DNA of 64,000 nucleotides. Origin: Gallionella sp. Lineage in GTDB: Bacteria; Pseudomonadota; Gammaproteobacteria; Burkholderiales; Gallionellaceae. Shown here in pieces: positions 1 through 8,860 of this stretch. Made by a program: the position numbers and the translations under genes. The stretch covers positions 1 to 64,000 of the forward strand of contig JALNYK010000007.1 in assembly GCA_023229845.1 (NCBI GenBank). The letters run 5' to 3'. The first letter of the stretch is position 1; every line of letters starts with the position of its first letter. The notes below the pieces were generated by a model. The model ran no database searches. It was not told the origin of the DNA and saw only the letters and a list, made by a program, of their open reading frames with translations.

Positions 1-79
1 CAAAAACCAAGTACCTACACTCGTCGGTTGTTTGTTTTAACTTTTAAAGAGCAGCTGCCGTGGCAGCGAAGAGGTGCGC
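1..79 (-). other. rRNA operon leader with boxA, 16S gene beyond left edge
   Basis: Read on the minus strand, this stretch has the look of the leader between a ribosomal promoter and 16S rRNA. A boxA-like antitermination element (TGCTCTTTAAA) lies at 43-53, followed by an A/C-rich segment. No mature 16S sequence is visible, so the rRNA gene itself must begin to the left of position 1. The identification rests on boxA together with the strong promoter just upstream. Confidence 0.75.
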
Positions 80-107
80 ATTATAGTGACTAAAAACTCG
101 CTGTCAA
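80..107 (-). promoter_or_regulatory. Strong sigma-70 promoter of rRNA operon
   Basis: On the minus strand a consensus -35 TTGACA (102-107) and a consensus -10 TATAAT (80-85) are separated by 16 bp. An A/T-rich tract at 108-135 could act as an UP element. The promoter points left into the boxA leader, as expected for the P1 promoter of an rrn operon. Confidence 0.85.
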
Positions 108-170
108 CTTTAATTTCGAACTTCTTTTTTCGTTACCCGCCGACTTATCGACAAGCAACTTTAATCTGGG

Positions 171-244
<74 letters not shown>

Positions 245-350
245 TCAGTTGAGTCGTGCACTTTAACGATACTTCACACGCTCGTCAAGCGTATTCAAAT
301 TTTTTTGTCTCTGCAGAGGCAATCCAAGTGCGCACAATCATCAAAGATGG

Positions 351-1589
351 CTAGAGCGCCACTTCCAGCCTAGCGCCTACAGCCCATGCGTCGCGGATCG
401 TTCCATCCATATTGGGATTGAAGATCCGCTGCACCACTGGCTGTACAGCCAGCCAGGACTGCAGTTGCGCACGGTAAGTAAACTCAACCACTGTTTCGGA
501 TGCTTCAGCGGCATTCGCCAGCCGATATTTCGCGCTGGCGTGACTAGTAGTCACCGCGATGCCTGCGGCATCGTCGTCACGTCCATCGAACAACCCTTGG
601 TAATTCAAGCCCAGACTGCCTGACCAATCGGCCTGATAGACATCCTTGTTGACCGTGCCGAAACGGAAAAATCCGGACAACCCTTGGCCGGCATTACCCT
701 GCTCGGCAAACAAGGTGCGTTCCGCCAAGACATAAAAGCCCTGGTCGATGCGCTGCACCGGATTACCGAGGACGTCCACATCCACAAGATCATCGGCTCG
801 CGCCGAGTAGCGCCACAAACCGAGCGAGATCTTGTTATAACTTCCCTCCTCGACGGCAGGCGTATACCCGAACTCGACCACGGCAAGCGTACCGTCCCCT
901 TTGTCCAGCCTGATCTGCGTACCATGCGCATCATTGAGATTGCCGGGCACGCCATCAGTCAACGCACCTTGGGCATAAAAATCGGAAACGCTATATTTCA
1001 ATCGCAACGCAAGCGCCCCCATCGGGAATACCGGTGGACCGTTGCGGCCGGTTTGGGCCATTTCAGCCGACATTCCATATGGGGGCTGCAAAAACAAGCC
1101 GGACGTGTCGGTTACATAGAATTCAGAGTCGATTGCGTAAAGCCCTGCCAACAAGGAGAGGCTATCGTCGGCCGAATTCTGTTGCAGCCAAGCCTGGAAG
1201 AACTGGCCAGTGCTGGTTCCCGTTTCGATGTTGTCTATGCCGGCAAAACTGCCGACATAGTTGTTGATGGACTGATTGCCATGCTGGACGTGATACTGGA
1301 CAAATGCACTGGCTCCGTCCCACCCAACCAGCTTGGACATATCCACACCGACGGCCGCCTCGCTGTTCATCAGCACCACTCCTCCGCGAGCAACCCCACC
1401 AGAGGCGTTCGCCAATGCATCGCTCTTGTGCGTGATCTCGACCACGACCCCTCTGTCATACAGGCTTGAACGAGCACCACCCCACTCCCCGCTCAGCGTT
1501 TCCATCCTCCAATCGGGCGCCTCATCTGCAAAAGCGACATTGCTGACCACCAAGCCAACAGCCATCAGGCTTACCAACCGACTTCCCAT
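351..1589 (-). CDS. OprB-family carbohydrate-selective porin
   Basis: A predicted outer-membrane beta-barrel protein of 412 residues. The first 21 residues form a signal peptide ending AFA before DEAP. The mature start (WRMETLSGEWGGARSSLYDRG) is the characteristic opening of OprB porins, with alternating aromatic/glycine strands to the end. Family members pass sugars or other small solutes across the outer membrane; the substrate cannot be read from sequence. The C-terminal residue is Leu, not the usual Phe, which some OprB proteins tolerate. It is monocistronic and read toward the tRNA gene. Confidence 0.85.
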   Translation of the reverse strand: MGSRLVSLMAVGLVVSNVAFADEAPDWRMETLSGEWGGARSSLYDRGVVVEITHKSDALANASGGVARGGVVLMNSEAAVGVDMSKLVGWDGASAFVQYHVQHGNQSINNYVGSFAGIDNIETGTSTGQFFQAWLQQNSADDSLSLLAGLYAIDSEFYVTDTSGLFLQPPYGMSAEMAQTGRNGPPVFPMGALALRLKYSVSDFYAQGALTDGVPGNLNDAHGTQIRLDKGDGTLAVVEFGYTPAVEEGSYNKISLGLWRYSARADDLVDVDVLGNPVQRIDQGFYVLAERTLFAEQGNAGQGLSGFFRFGTVNKDVYQADWSGSLGLNYQGLFDGRDDDAAGIAVTTSHASAKYRLANAAEASETVVEFTYRAQLQSWLAVQPVVQRIFNPNMDGTIRDAWAVGARLEVAL

Positions 1590-1633
1590 TCCATCCTCCG
1601 ATTTATGGTTATGCTAGCGCCTGAAAAGCACGG

Positions 1634-3250
1634 CTAGAATTTAAAACGATTCACTGCGGTACGCATCTGATCCGCCAGGCTCTCCAGATCATCCGCCGCA
1701 CCGGCTGTGCCTTCGGTCGCCGCACTGTTTTCTTCGGTCATCTGCGCAACCTTCTCGACATTAACGGCGATGTCGTTGCTGGCACTACTCTGTTCCACCA
1801 GCGCAGCAGAGATTTCGCGTATCGTATCCAGCACTTTGCGCGATTCATCCTTGATCTGGTTAATCGCATCGCCGGCCTGCCGCGCCAGATCCACACCGCC
1901 ATCCACCAGCTTGACCGTTCCGGACATGCTGCTCACCACCCCATGCGTCGTACTCTGCACCTCTTCGATCATCTGGCCGATTTCCTCGGTCGCCTTGCTG
2001 GTGCGCTCGGCCAGCTTGCGCACCTCGTCCGCCACCACGGCGAAGCCTCGCCCCTGCTCACCGGCACGCGCGGCCTCGATAGCCGCATTCAACGCCAGCA
2101 GATTGGTCTGCTCGGCAATCTCCTTGATGACCTGCAGGATCGAGGATATCTGCGTCGACTGCTGACCTAGCGCCTCTATCGTGCCGGAAGTCTGACGCAC
2201 CGTATCGGCGATCTGACGCATCTCCGCAGCGGCATTGTGAATAATCTCTCCGCCCTGTTCAGACAACTCGCCGGCCTTGTTCGAAATCGCCAACGCTTCG
2301 CGGGCATAATCGGACACATGGCTAATGCTGACCGTGACTTCCTCGACCGTTGCGGCGATCGCCGAAGTGGCTTCGCCCTGATGCGACGAACTGGTGGCAA
2401 GCTGATGGGAAGAGGACGACAGCAGATGCGAAGCCGCGAATATCTTGTCTATGCCATCGTGAATCTGATTAAACGTGGCTTGCAAGGTCCCCATCAGTTC
2501 GTTGAACGAACCTGCGGCCTGCCCGATCTCGTCACCGCTCTCTACCGCAATGCGGCGCGTAAAGTCGCCGCTCTTGCCCACCTCCACAATGGTGGAGCGC
2601 ATCCTGCCGACGGGAACGAGCACGGAACGGGTGATCAGCGCCGAAAACACCACGGCCAGCAATACGGCGACGATGCCGCCGCCTATCATCAGACGCAATG
2701 TGGAACTGGCCAGATCCAGCGTGCCGGAAGTCACCGCGTTCGCCTCGTCCACCTGCTGCGCACGGAACTCGCCCAGCCGCTCGGCCACAGCCTCGCTGTC
2801 CTGATCGAACTTCTCCATGATCGCATTGCCGGCATCGAGGCCATTGGTGATATACGCCTCCGCCATCGTCTTGCCGGTTGCATAGAAGTCGTGGAAGCTC
2901 GCCTCGATGGCCTCCATTTTCTTCAAGTTATCCGTATCGTTTTCCCGCTGATACATCTGCTTGTACTTGGCGACGCCATTGAGAAAATGCTTGGCAGCCT
3001 CTTCGGCATCCTTGTAGCCTGCGCGATCATGAGTAGCGGACACATCGGTCAGCCACTGCTGCACCTCTGAGCGGCTGGTATCCATCTCGTCGACCACCAG
3101 CACATACGGCAAGGTTTCTTCCTTGATTTGCCGTATGTCCTGCATGAGTTGTGAAAACGACACCCCCACCTGCAACAGGTTCGCCAGAAACAACACCACC
3201 ACAATGGCAAAGCCTATGGCAAGCCTCACCCCGATCCGCAAATTCCCCAT
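1634..3250 (-). CDS. Methyl-accepting chemotaxis protein
   Basis: A transmembrane chemoreceptor of about 538 residues. A first membrane helix (about residues 8-30) is followed by a helical periplasmic sensor of four-helix-bundle type, a second membrane helix (about 185-207), a HAMP linker and the long MCP signalling coiled coil. The hairpin tip motif EQTNLLALNAAIEAARAG is intact, so coupling to CheA/CheW is expected. No C-terminal receptor-tail pentapeptide is present. I chose the ATG at 3250 because GGAGG sits 8 nt upstream; the ATG at 3265 would overlap that ribosome binding site. The ligand is unknown, and no che genes are nearby. Confidence 0.9.
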   Translation of the reverse strand: MGNLRIGVRLAIGFAIVVVLFLANLLQVGVSFSQLMQDIRQIKEETLPYVLVVDEMDTSRSEVQQWLTDVSATHDRAGYKDAEEAAKHFLNGVAKYKQMYQRENDTDNLKKMEAIEASFHDFYATGKTMAEAYITNGLDAGNAIMEKFDQDSEAVAERLGEFRAQQVDEANAVTSGTLDLASSTLRLMIGGGIVAVLLAVVFSALITRSVLVPVGRMRSTIVEVGKSGDFTRRIAVESGDEIGQAAGSFNELMGTLQATFNQIHDGIDKIFAASHLLSSSSHQLATSSSHQGEATSAIAATVEEVTVSISHVSDYAREALAISNKAGELSEQGGEIIHNAAAEMRQIADTVRQTSGTIEALGQQSTQISSILQVIKEIAEQTNLLALNAAIEAARAGEQGRGFAVVADEVRKLAERTSKATEEIGQMIEEVQSTTHGVVSSMSGTVKLVDGGVDLARQAGDAINQIKDESRKVLDTIREISAALVEQSSASNDIAVNVEKVAQMTEENSAATEGTAGAADDLESLADQMRTAVNRFKF

Positions 3251-3493
3251 CAGCAAATCCTCCATCCGAAACGTATATTTCGATAATGCTTATAAAAATC
3301 CGGCAGAAACAAGCCGGTATCCCTTTCCAGAGACTTGGCCGGCGATTGTATCCGATTTAGATCACTACAAAAGCATAGCGATAACGCTCGAAAACCATGC
3401 CCTCAGGGCCAGTTGCGCATATTTCCGCCACCGACATTCAACGGACGTACTCCGCTGTAGAATATCGCCCCACCAGACCAGCCCAATCCAACC

Positions 3494-4315
3494 ATGTCCG
3501 CCATCCCAGATATCAAACCCGAACAATCCATCGAACTCCTGAAGGAACTGCATATCCTGACGCGCGACGGCAAGCTCAATCAGGACAGCCGCCGTAAGCT
3601 CAAGCAGGTCTATCACCTGTTCCATTTCATCGAGCCGTTGCTGGCGGAAGTGCTTGCTGACGGAAGTGCGCTCACGTTAGCGGATCACGGCGCGGGCAAG
3701 TCCTACTTGGGATTCATCCTGTACGACCTGTTCCTGAAGTCGCGCGGCGTCGGACATGTATACGGCATCGAAACGCGAGCCGAACTGGTGGAAAGATCGC
3801 GCACGCTCGCCGACAAACTCGGTTTCTCGCGCATGTCCTTCCTCAACCTGTCGGTGGAAGACTCCATCAGCTCGGCGCAACTTCCGGAACGCATCGACAT
3901 CGTCACCGCACTGCATGCCTGCAACACCGCGACCGACGATGCGATCAAGTTCGCATTGCACAGACAAGCCGAATTCATCGTGCTGGTGCCCTGCTGCCAA
4001 GCGGAAGTTGCCGCGGCACTGAACCGCAACAAGAACCAGTCGTTCGGCAAGACCCCGCTGTCCGAAATATGGCGCCACCCGATACACACCCGCGAGTTCG
4101 GCAGCCACCTCACCAACGTGCTGCGCTGCCTGCTGCTGGAGTCGCACGGCTATCAGGTGACGGTAACGGAACTGGTTGGCTGGGAACACTCGATGAAAAA
4201 CGAATTGATCATCGCCCGACGCCATGAAACACCGCGCAGAAGCTCGCGGGAACGTCTGGAGCACATCCTGCAGGAACTGAATCTGGAAGAACTGCGGGAA
4301 CGTTTCGTCTATTGA
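3494..4315 (+). CDS. SAM-dependent methyltransferase (Methyltransf_32-like)
   Basis: A 273-residue protein with a class I methyltransferase fold. The SAM-binding motif LADHGAGKSYLGFIL is at residues 62-76, an acidic strand end (YGIE) follows, and the motif HACNTATD plus a VPCCQ segment resemble the family that includes GSTCD/METTL25-like proteins. The substrate is unknown; an RNA target is possible because related eukaryotic proteins act on RNA. It is followed after 25 bp by a spermidine synthase-like gene on the same strand, so the two may be cotranscribed. Confidence 0.75.
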   Translation: MSAIPDIKPEQSIELLKELHILTRDGKLNQDSRRKLKQVYHLFHFIEPLLAEVLADGSALTLADHGAGKSYLGFILYDLFLKSRGVGHVYGIETRAELVERSRTLADKLGFSRMSFLNLSVEDSISSAQLPERIDIVTALHACNTATDDAIKFALHRQAEFIVLVPCCQAEVAAALNRNKNQSFGKTPLSEIWRHPIHTREFGSHLTNVLRCLLLESHGYQVTVTELVGWEHSMKNELIIARRHETPRRSSRERLEHILQELNLEELRERFVY

Positions 4316-4340
4316 TTCCGAATACACCAACTATATTCAT

Positions 4341-5087
4341 ATGGCTATCTCTATCGACATCCGCGAAGCCTCCGGCGTCCGCACCCTGCACTTCGGCTCG
4401 GACTGGGTGCAAGGCGCGATGCGCATCGCGCGTCCGTGGAACCTGGAACTGGAATACACCCGCGAAATGATGGCCTCGCTGCTGCTGCGCGACGCTCCCC
4501 GCAAAGTGTTGCTGATCGGCCTCGGCGCGGCTTCGCTGACCAAGTTCCTGTACCGCAACTATCCGACCGCGCATCTTACCGTGGTCGAGATCGAGCCCGC
4601 CGTAGTCGCCGCGGCACGGCAATTTTTCAAACTGCCGGAAGAAGAAAAACGCCTCCATCTGGTGATCGGCGACGGCGCAGAATATGTGCTGAACAGCAAC
4701 AAGAAATTCGACCTGATACTGGTGGACGGCTTCGACGAGAAAGCACGCACCGGTGCACTGGAAACGCTGCCGTTCTATCAGGCCTGCCGCACGCGTCTGA
4801 GTGACGACGGAATGATGGCGGTAAACATGCTGACGCGCAGCCGCGGCTTCAAGGCGACGGCGGCGCGCATCGCGGAGGCATTTGACGACCGCGCGCTGGT
4901 GTTTCCCTCCTGCGAAAGCGGCAACGCGGTCGCCCTCGCGGCGGCAGGCGATCTCATCGAAATCCCGTTCGATGAATTGAAGAAGAACATGCTGGAATTG
5001 AAGGAATCGACCGGACTCAACTTGCAGCCGACGCTGACGCGACTGGCACAGGCGAAGACCTGTCTCAACGACACCCTGGTTCTGTAA
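4341..5087 (+). CDS. Spermidine synthase-like methyltransferase-fold protein
   Basis: A 248-residue protein of the spermine/spermidine synthase superfamily. The nucleotide-binding motif LLIGLGAASLTKFL is near residues 55-68, the acidic loop VVEIEP near 80-85, and DLILVDGFD near 124-132. It lacks the full N-terminal beta-domain of true SpeE, so polyamine synthesis is not assured. Many such short homologues have no assigned reaction. It probably shares a transcript with the upstream methyltransferase gene. Confidence 0.75.
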   Translation: MAISIDIREASGVRTLHFGSDWVQGAMRIARPWNLELEYTREMMASLLLRDAPRKVLLIGLGAASLTKFLYRNYPTAHLTVVEIEPAVVAAARQFFKLPEEEKRLHLVIGDGAEYVLNSNKKFDLILVDGFDEKARTGALETLPFYQACRTRLSDDGMMAVNMLTRSRGFKATAARIAEAFDDRALVFPSCESGNAVALAAAGDLIEIPFDELKKNMLELKESTGLNLQPTLTRLAQAKTCLNDTLVL

Positions 5088-5146
5088 CCCACGCCGCTCC
5101 GCTTTTGCTTTAGCATATGACATCCCAAGCCATGAAGGAGTTGGAC

Positions 5147-5830
5147 ATGTTGCGTATCGCATTGCTGTTTAGTCTGCTGTCTCTCCAGAACTGGGCGCAT
5201 GCCGAGAACGAGCCATACAACCGCGTGGACTTCCGGGTCGAAGCCGCACGCGAAGTCGCCAACGATCTGCTGGTCGCCGGGATGAGCATCGAGGTGCAGG
5301 ACAAACAGCCCGCCCGCGTCGCGCAACAGATCAACGCGGCACTGAACGATGCGCTAAAGAAGGCTGCAGCCTTCGGCAACGTCAAGGTTAGCAGCGGCGG
5401 ACATAACAGCTATCCGGTGTACGGCAAGGACAATCGGATCGATGGCTGGCGCGGCCATGCCGAGATCCATCTGGAAAGCCGCGACTTCAAGGCGGCCGGC
5501 GAACTCATCATGCAGCTGCAATCCACGCTGCAATTGAACGGGCTGAATTTCACCCTGGCTCCCGACTCGCGCGCGCAAAGCGAAAACGACCTCATCGCCG
5601 AATCGATCAAAGCCTTCCAGGCTCGCGCCGATACGATACGCGCCGCTTTGGGCGCACGCGCCTACAAGACCGTGCATTTCTCAATCAATAGCGGCATGCC
5701 GCCGCAGTATCCCAAGACGCTGATGCGCGCCGCACCGATGGCGGCGGATGCAGCAATCCCGCAACCGGAATTTGCCGGCGGCGATACGCGCATGACAGTG
5801 CAGGTGAGCGGCACCATCGAATTACAGTAA
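5147..5830 (+). CDS. SIMPL (DUF541) domain periplasmic protein
   Basis: A 227-residue exported protein. A signal peptide ends at AHA before ENEP (about residue 19). The mature part has the SIMPL/DUF541 pattern: repeated R/E-rich strands, an N-terminal VxxEAAREVANDL stretch and a C-terminal VQVSGTIEL strand. Proteins of this family are periplasmic or outer-membrane linked and poorly understood. The ATG at 5147 is preferred over 5117 and 5132 because AAGGAG at 5135-5140 lies 6 nt before it and it gives a clean signal peptide. It is followed after 13 bp by lemA. Confidence 0.8.
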   Translation: MLRIALLFSLLSLQNWAHAENEPYNRVDFRVEAAREVANDLLVAGMSIEVQDKQPARVAQQINAALNDALKKAAAFGNVKVSSGGHNSYPVYGKDNRIDGWRGHAEIHLESRDFKAAGELIMQLQSTLQLNGLNFTLAPDSRAQSENDLIAESIKAFQARADTIRAALGARAYKTVHFSINSGMPPQYPKTLMRAAPMAADAAIPQPEFAGGDTRMTVQVSGTIELQ

Positions 5831-5843
5831 GCAAGGAGCGAAC

Positions 5844-6413
5844 ATGACTACCAACCTGATCTTCCTCGGCATCATCCTCGTCGTGCTGTTCTACGGCATC
5901 AGCCTGTACAACCACCTGGTCAACCTGAAGCACGCCGTCGCCAAGGCCTGGGCCAACATCGACGTGCTGCTCAAGCAGCGTCACGACGAACTGCCCAAAC
6001 TGGTCGAGGTGTGCAAGCAGTACAAGGAGTTCGAACAGTCCACCTTGCAAAAGGTGATCGAAGCGCGTTCGCGAGTCCAGGCCGCACGCGAAAGCCAAGA
6101 CATCGGCGCGCTGGGTCAGGCCGAAGGTATGCTGCGTATGGGGCTGGGCAGCATCTTCGCGGTGGCGGAGGCCTACCCCGAACTGAAGGCGAACGAGCAT
6201 TTCATGCAGTTGCAGACGCGCATCACCGGGCTGGAGAACAACATCGCCGACCGCCGCGAGCTGTACAACGAATCGGTGAACATCTACAACGTCGGCATCG
6301 AGCAATTCCCCGCCGTGCTGATCGCCAACATGTTCCGCTACGAAGCCAAGCCGCTGCTGGAGTTTTCCTCCAGCGAAAAAGCGGATGTGGACATGAAACA
6401 ACTGTTCAGCTAA
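5844..6413 (+). CDS. LemA family membrane protein
   Basis: A 189-residue LemA protein: one N-terminal membrane helix (about residues 4-22), the hallmark YNHLVNLKHAVAKAWANIDVL segment just after it, then a long helical domain ending with the typical NMFRYEAKPLLEF motif. LemA proteins are inner-membrane anchored, with the bulk of the protein exposed; their function is unresolved. An AGGAG ribosome binding site precedes the ATG. The next gene encodes a GIDE-like protein, a frequent LemA partner. Confidence 0.9.
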   Translation: MTTNLIFLGIILVVLFYGISLYNHLVNLKHAVAKAWANIDVLLKQRHDELPKLVEVCKQYKEFEQSTLQKVIEARSRVQAARESQDIGALGQAEGMLRMGLGSIFAVAEAYPELKANEHFMQLQTRITGLENNIADRRELYNESVNIYNVGIEQFPAVLIANMFRYEAKPLLEFSSSEKADVDMKQLFS

Positions 6414-6419
6414 GACATC

Positions 6420-7319
6420 ATGCTGGTCAGTATGCGCCGCGAATACGCGCAACTGGTCACCTCCGGCGCGCAGCTGTTACTGCTGTTCGTCGGATTCCAG
6501 CTGGAATCGCGCGAAGGCTGGCTGGGCTGCCTGTCGGCGATGGCGCTGCTCAGCTTCTTCGCCTGGCTGTCGGCGCTTTATCGCTTGCGCATGATCCGCG
6601 ACACCCCGACCTCGAAAGTCGCCTCCGCCGCACAGGGCTATGTCGAACTCGTCGGACGCGGCCATCCATTCGGGGACACGCCGCTCATCAGCAAGCTGAG
6701 AGCGCTACCCTGCCTGTGGTATCGCTACCAGATCGAACGACGCAGTTCGAAAGACCAGTGGAAAACCGTAGACCGCGGCGAAAGCACCGATGCCTTCGTG
6801 CTGCGCGACGACAGCGGCGACTGCGTGATCGATCCGGAACACGCCGAGATCGTCACCAAGCACCGCGACCAGTGGACCGAAGGCGATTACCGCTACACCG
6901 AGTGGAAGTTCATCAACAACGACAGCATCTATGCCATCGGCGAATTCCGCACGCGTAGCGTAGGGGTGGAATTTAACTCGCGCGCCGAACTCAACGCGCT
7001 GCTCGCCGAATGGAAACACGATCTACCCACGTTGCATGCGCGTTTCGACCTCGACAACAACGGCGAAATCGACATGAAGGAATGGATGCTGGCACGCCAG
7101 GCGGCGAAGCGCGAAATCGGCAAGAAGCGGATCGAGGCGCTGGCGCAACCCGACATCCACCTGCTCTGCCTGCCGCGCGACGGCAAGCTTTTCCTCATCA
7201 GCAACTTCGCACCGGACAAGCTTTCGCGCCGCTACCTGTTCTGGTCGTGGGCGCATCTCGCGATCTTCTTCTCCGCATTAGGTGTCATTTCCTGGATGCT
7301 AAGCAATCCACCTTATTGA
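6420..7319 (+). CDS. GIDE-like membrane protein with an EF-hand motif
   Basis: A 299-residue membrane protein. Two N-terminal helices (about residues 14-53) and one C-terminal helix (about 275-294) bracket a soluble region. The pattern P-C-L-W-YRYQIERR near 97-107, DSGDCVIDPEHAEI near 131-144 and GEFRT near 174 fits the GIDE (E3 ubiquitin ligase-like) domain found next to LemA. Residues 210-221 are a perfect EF-hand loop: D210, D212, N214, D218 and E221 at the calcium positions, G215 at the turn. The gene starts 6 bp after lemA and is probably cotranscribed; an in-frame ATG at 6432 is an alternative start. No RING finger is present, so ubiquitin ligase activity is not implied. Confidence 0.7.
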   Translation: MLVSMRREYAQLVTSGAQLLLLFVGFQLESREGWLGCLSAMALLSFFAWLSALYRLRMIRDTPTSKVASAAQGYVELVGRGHPFGDTPLISKLRALPCLWYRYQIERRSSKDQWKTVDRGESTDAFVLRDDSGDCVIDPEHAEIVTKHRDQWTEGDYRYTEWKFINNDSIYAIGEFRTRSVGVEFNSRAELNALLAEWKHDLPTLHARFDLDNNGEIDMKEWMLARQAAKREIGKKRIEALAQPDIHLLCLPRDGKLFLISNFAPDKLSRRYLFWSWAHLAIFFSALGVISWMLSNPPY

Positions 7320-7377
7320 TCCAGATCTGCGCGACGCATAAGGTTTATCCCTCACCCAATATCCGGAGGGAACGACG

Positions 7378-7764
7378 ATGAACGAGTCATTCAAACAACA
7401 AGGCGCATTCAGTTGGTGCGAACTGATGACCTCAGATGTGGAAGCGGCGAAGGCCTTTTACACCAAGCTGTTCAACTGGAACACCGAAGACATGCCCATG
7501 CCGGGAATGATCTATACCGTGATCAAGGCGGGAGGCAGCGAAATCGGCGGAATCATGGCAATTCCCAAAGAAGCACAGGGCATGCCGCCGGCATGGGGCG
7601 TCTACGTCACCGTCGACAATGTCGACGAGACGGCAAAAAACGCCGGACAGCTAGGCGCAAAACTGCTTGTACCGCCAACCGACATCCCGGACGTCGGCCG
7701 TTTTTGCGTGATTCAGGACCCACAAGGCGCGGCAATCAACGCCATTGCTTACAAAAAAATGTAA
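7378..7764 (+). CDS. VOC (glyoxalase/bleomycin resistance fold) protein
   Basis: A 128-residue vicinal-oxygen-chelate protein. It opens with GAFSWCELMTSDVEAAKAFY and ends with GRFCVIQDPQGAAINAI, the two beta-alpha-beta edges typical of this fold. Members range from glyoxalases to dioxygenases and antibiotic-binding proteins, and the reaction here cannot be assigned. A strong ribosome binding site (GGAGGGAACG) precedes the ATG. Confidence 0.8.
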   Translation: MNESFKQQGAFSWCELMTSDVEAAKAFYTKLFNWNTEDMPMPGMIYTVIKAGGSEIGGIMAIPKEAQGMPPAWGVYVTVDNVDETAKNAGQLGAKLLVPPTDIPDVGRFCVIQDPQGAAINAIAYKKM

Positions 7765-8160
7765 GCGCCGCGCAAGGACAAGCCCATTCTTGTTGACAAC
7801 CTCATGCCGGAAAATCCGGGGGGTCCGCAGCGCGGAAAATAGTTCCAAAAACATATTGACAACGCAAAACAATTCACAAAGCCATTAAATACGCCATATT
7901 GCGCAGCACCGACCGCCCACCCGCCCATCGACTTATTGCAATGCATTGTATTTAAACAATATTAAATCAATTCAAAAAATAAGCAGCGCAACAAAAAGCC
8001 TTGTGGAACACGGCATTGAAGCACTATGGAGGTCACTTACCCACAAAGTTATCCACAGCTTTTGTGGGTAAATAAAAATACCCTTTCCCGCTGGCGAGTT
8101 AGCGCACTTTTGTTCGAGAAAGCCTGAGCAATCGGCGATAAACCGACTAACTGTTGAAAC
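7765..8160. other. AT-rich intergenic region, no gene seen
   Basis: About 400 bp without a credible reading frame or recognisable RNA. The stretch 7850-8030 is markedly AT-rich compared with the surrounding genes. It leads into the cluster of DnaA-box sequences at 8037-8071, listed separately. Confidence 0.6.
8037..8071. promoter_or_regulatory. Cluster of three DnaA-box sequences in a hairpin
   Basis: TTACCCACA (8037-8045), consensus TTATCCACA (8049-8057) and TTACCCACA on the minus strand (8063-8071) lie within 35 bp. The outer two form an inverted repeat (TTACCCACAAAG against CTTTTGTGGGTAA) with the central perfect box in the loop. They match the DnaA recognition 9-mer. Whether this is an origin-like, titration or regulatory site is unknown; no dnaA, dnaN or parAB gene is nearby. 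Confidence 0.5.
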
Positions 8161-8161
8161 G

Positions 8162-8188
8162 AAAAAAGGGCGACTCTACGCCGCCCTT
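8162..8188 (-). terminator. Rho-independent terminator of cytochrome b561 gene
   Basis: A 7-bp stem AAGGGCG/CGCCCTT (8166-8172 with 8182-8188) is followed on the minus strand by six T residues. It lies 26 bp after the stop codon of the cytochrome b561 gene. Confidence 0.85.
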
Positions 8189-8213
8189 CTTCTGAAGATA
8201 CTTACAAAAATAC

Positions 8214-8735
8214 TCAGTCTTTTCTGCGCAACGACATGCGCTCCATCAGGCCGTCCTTCATCAGGAACTGATGTTTGAGCGCCCCCAGCACATGCACCAC
8301 GACCAGCACGATCAACACGGTCACCAGCACTTCGTGGACTTCGTGCGCCGCCACGCCGTCGAATTTCGCCGGCAGCAGGGTCGCGTCGCCCGACGCAATC
8401 GCCTTGCCCACATCGCTAGTCAGCACCTGCATCATGCCGCTCACCGGCAACAGGATCAGTACCGCATACAAGGCATGGTGTATCCCCTTTGCCACCTTGT
8501 CCATCAACGATGCGCCTACCGGTGCCGGAACACCATCCTGGCGGCGGAAAAACAAACGAGCCAGCGTCAGCAACAATACCGCGCCGCCGACCACGGCATG
8601 CAACACATATCCTACGATATCAGCACCCCCCGCCTTGCGTGCGTCATGCACCACATCCCCCAGGAACCATGCGGCAACCAATACTGCCAAAGTCAGCCAA
8701 TGAACGATAACCATGCGTTTGCTGTACTGCGTCAT
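8214..8735 (-). CDS. Cytochrome b561
   Basis: A 173-residue four-helix integral membrane protein of the bacterial b561 family. Conserved histidines that could bind two haems lie in IVHWL near the N terminus (H12), VLHAV (about 46), HHALY, and the HEVHEVLV/VHVLGALKHQF segments. Such proteins pass electrons between quinones and a periplasmic or soluble partner. It has its own terminator and no clear operon partner. Confidence 0.85.
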   Translation of the reverse strand: MTQYSKRMVIVHWLTLAVLVAAWFLGDVVHDARKAGGADIVGYVLHAVVGGAVLLLTLARLFFRRQDGVPAPVGASLMDKVAKGIHHALYAVLILLPVSGMMQVLTSDVGKAIASGDATLLPAKFDGVAAHEVHEVLVTVLIVLVVVHVLGALKHQFLMKDGLMERMSLRRKD

Positions 8736-8860
8736 AACCCTACTCCTGTGATTTATTGGAACCGATGAGATAGCGCGATCCCCTCAAAGTTCCGTCGTTG
8801 AGAAGCCGGCGCAATTTACCCGAAACGCGCAGGCCTTGCAGATGTTTCAGGCGATAGTGC

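Noticed and set aside
684..1469. 261-codon open frame opposite the porin gene
   Set aside because: No signal of a real protein family; the porin on the opposite strand has a signal peptide and family motifs.
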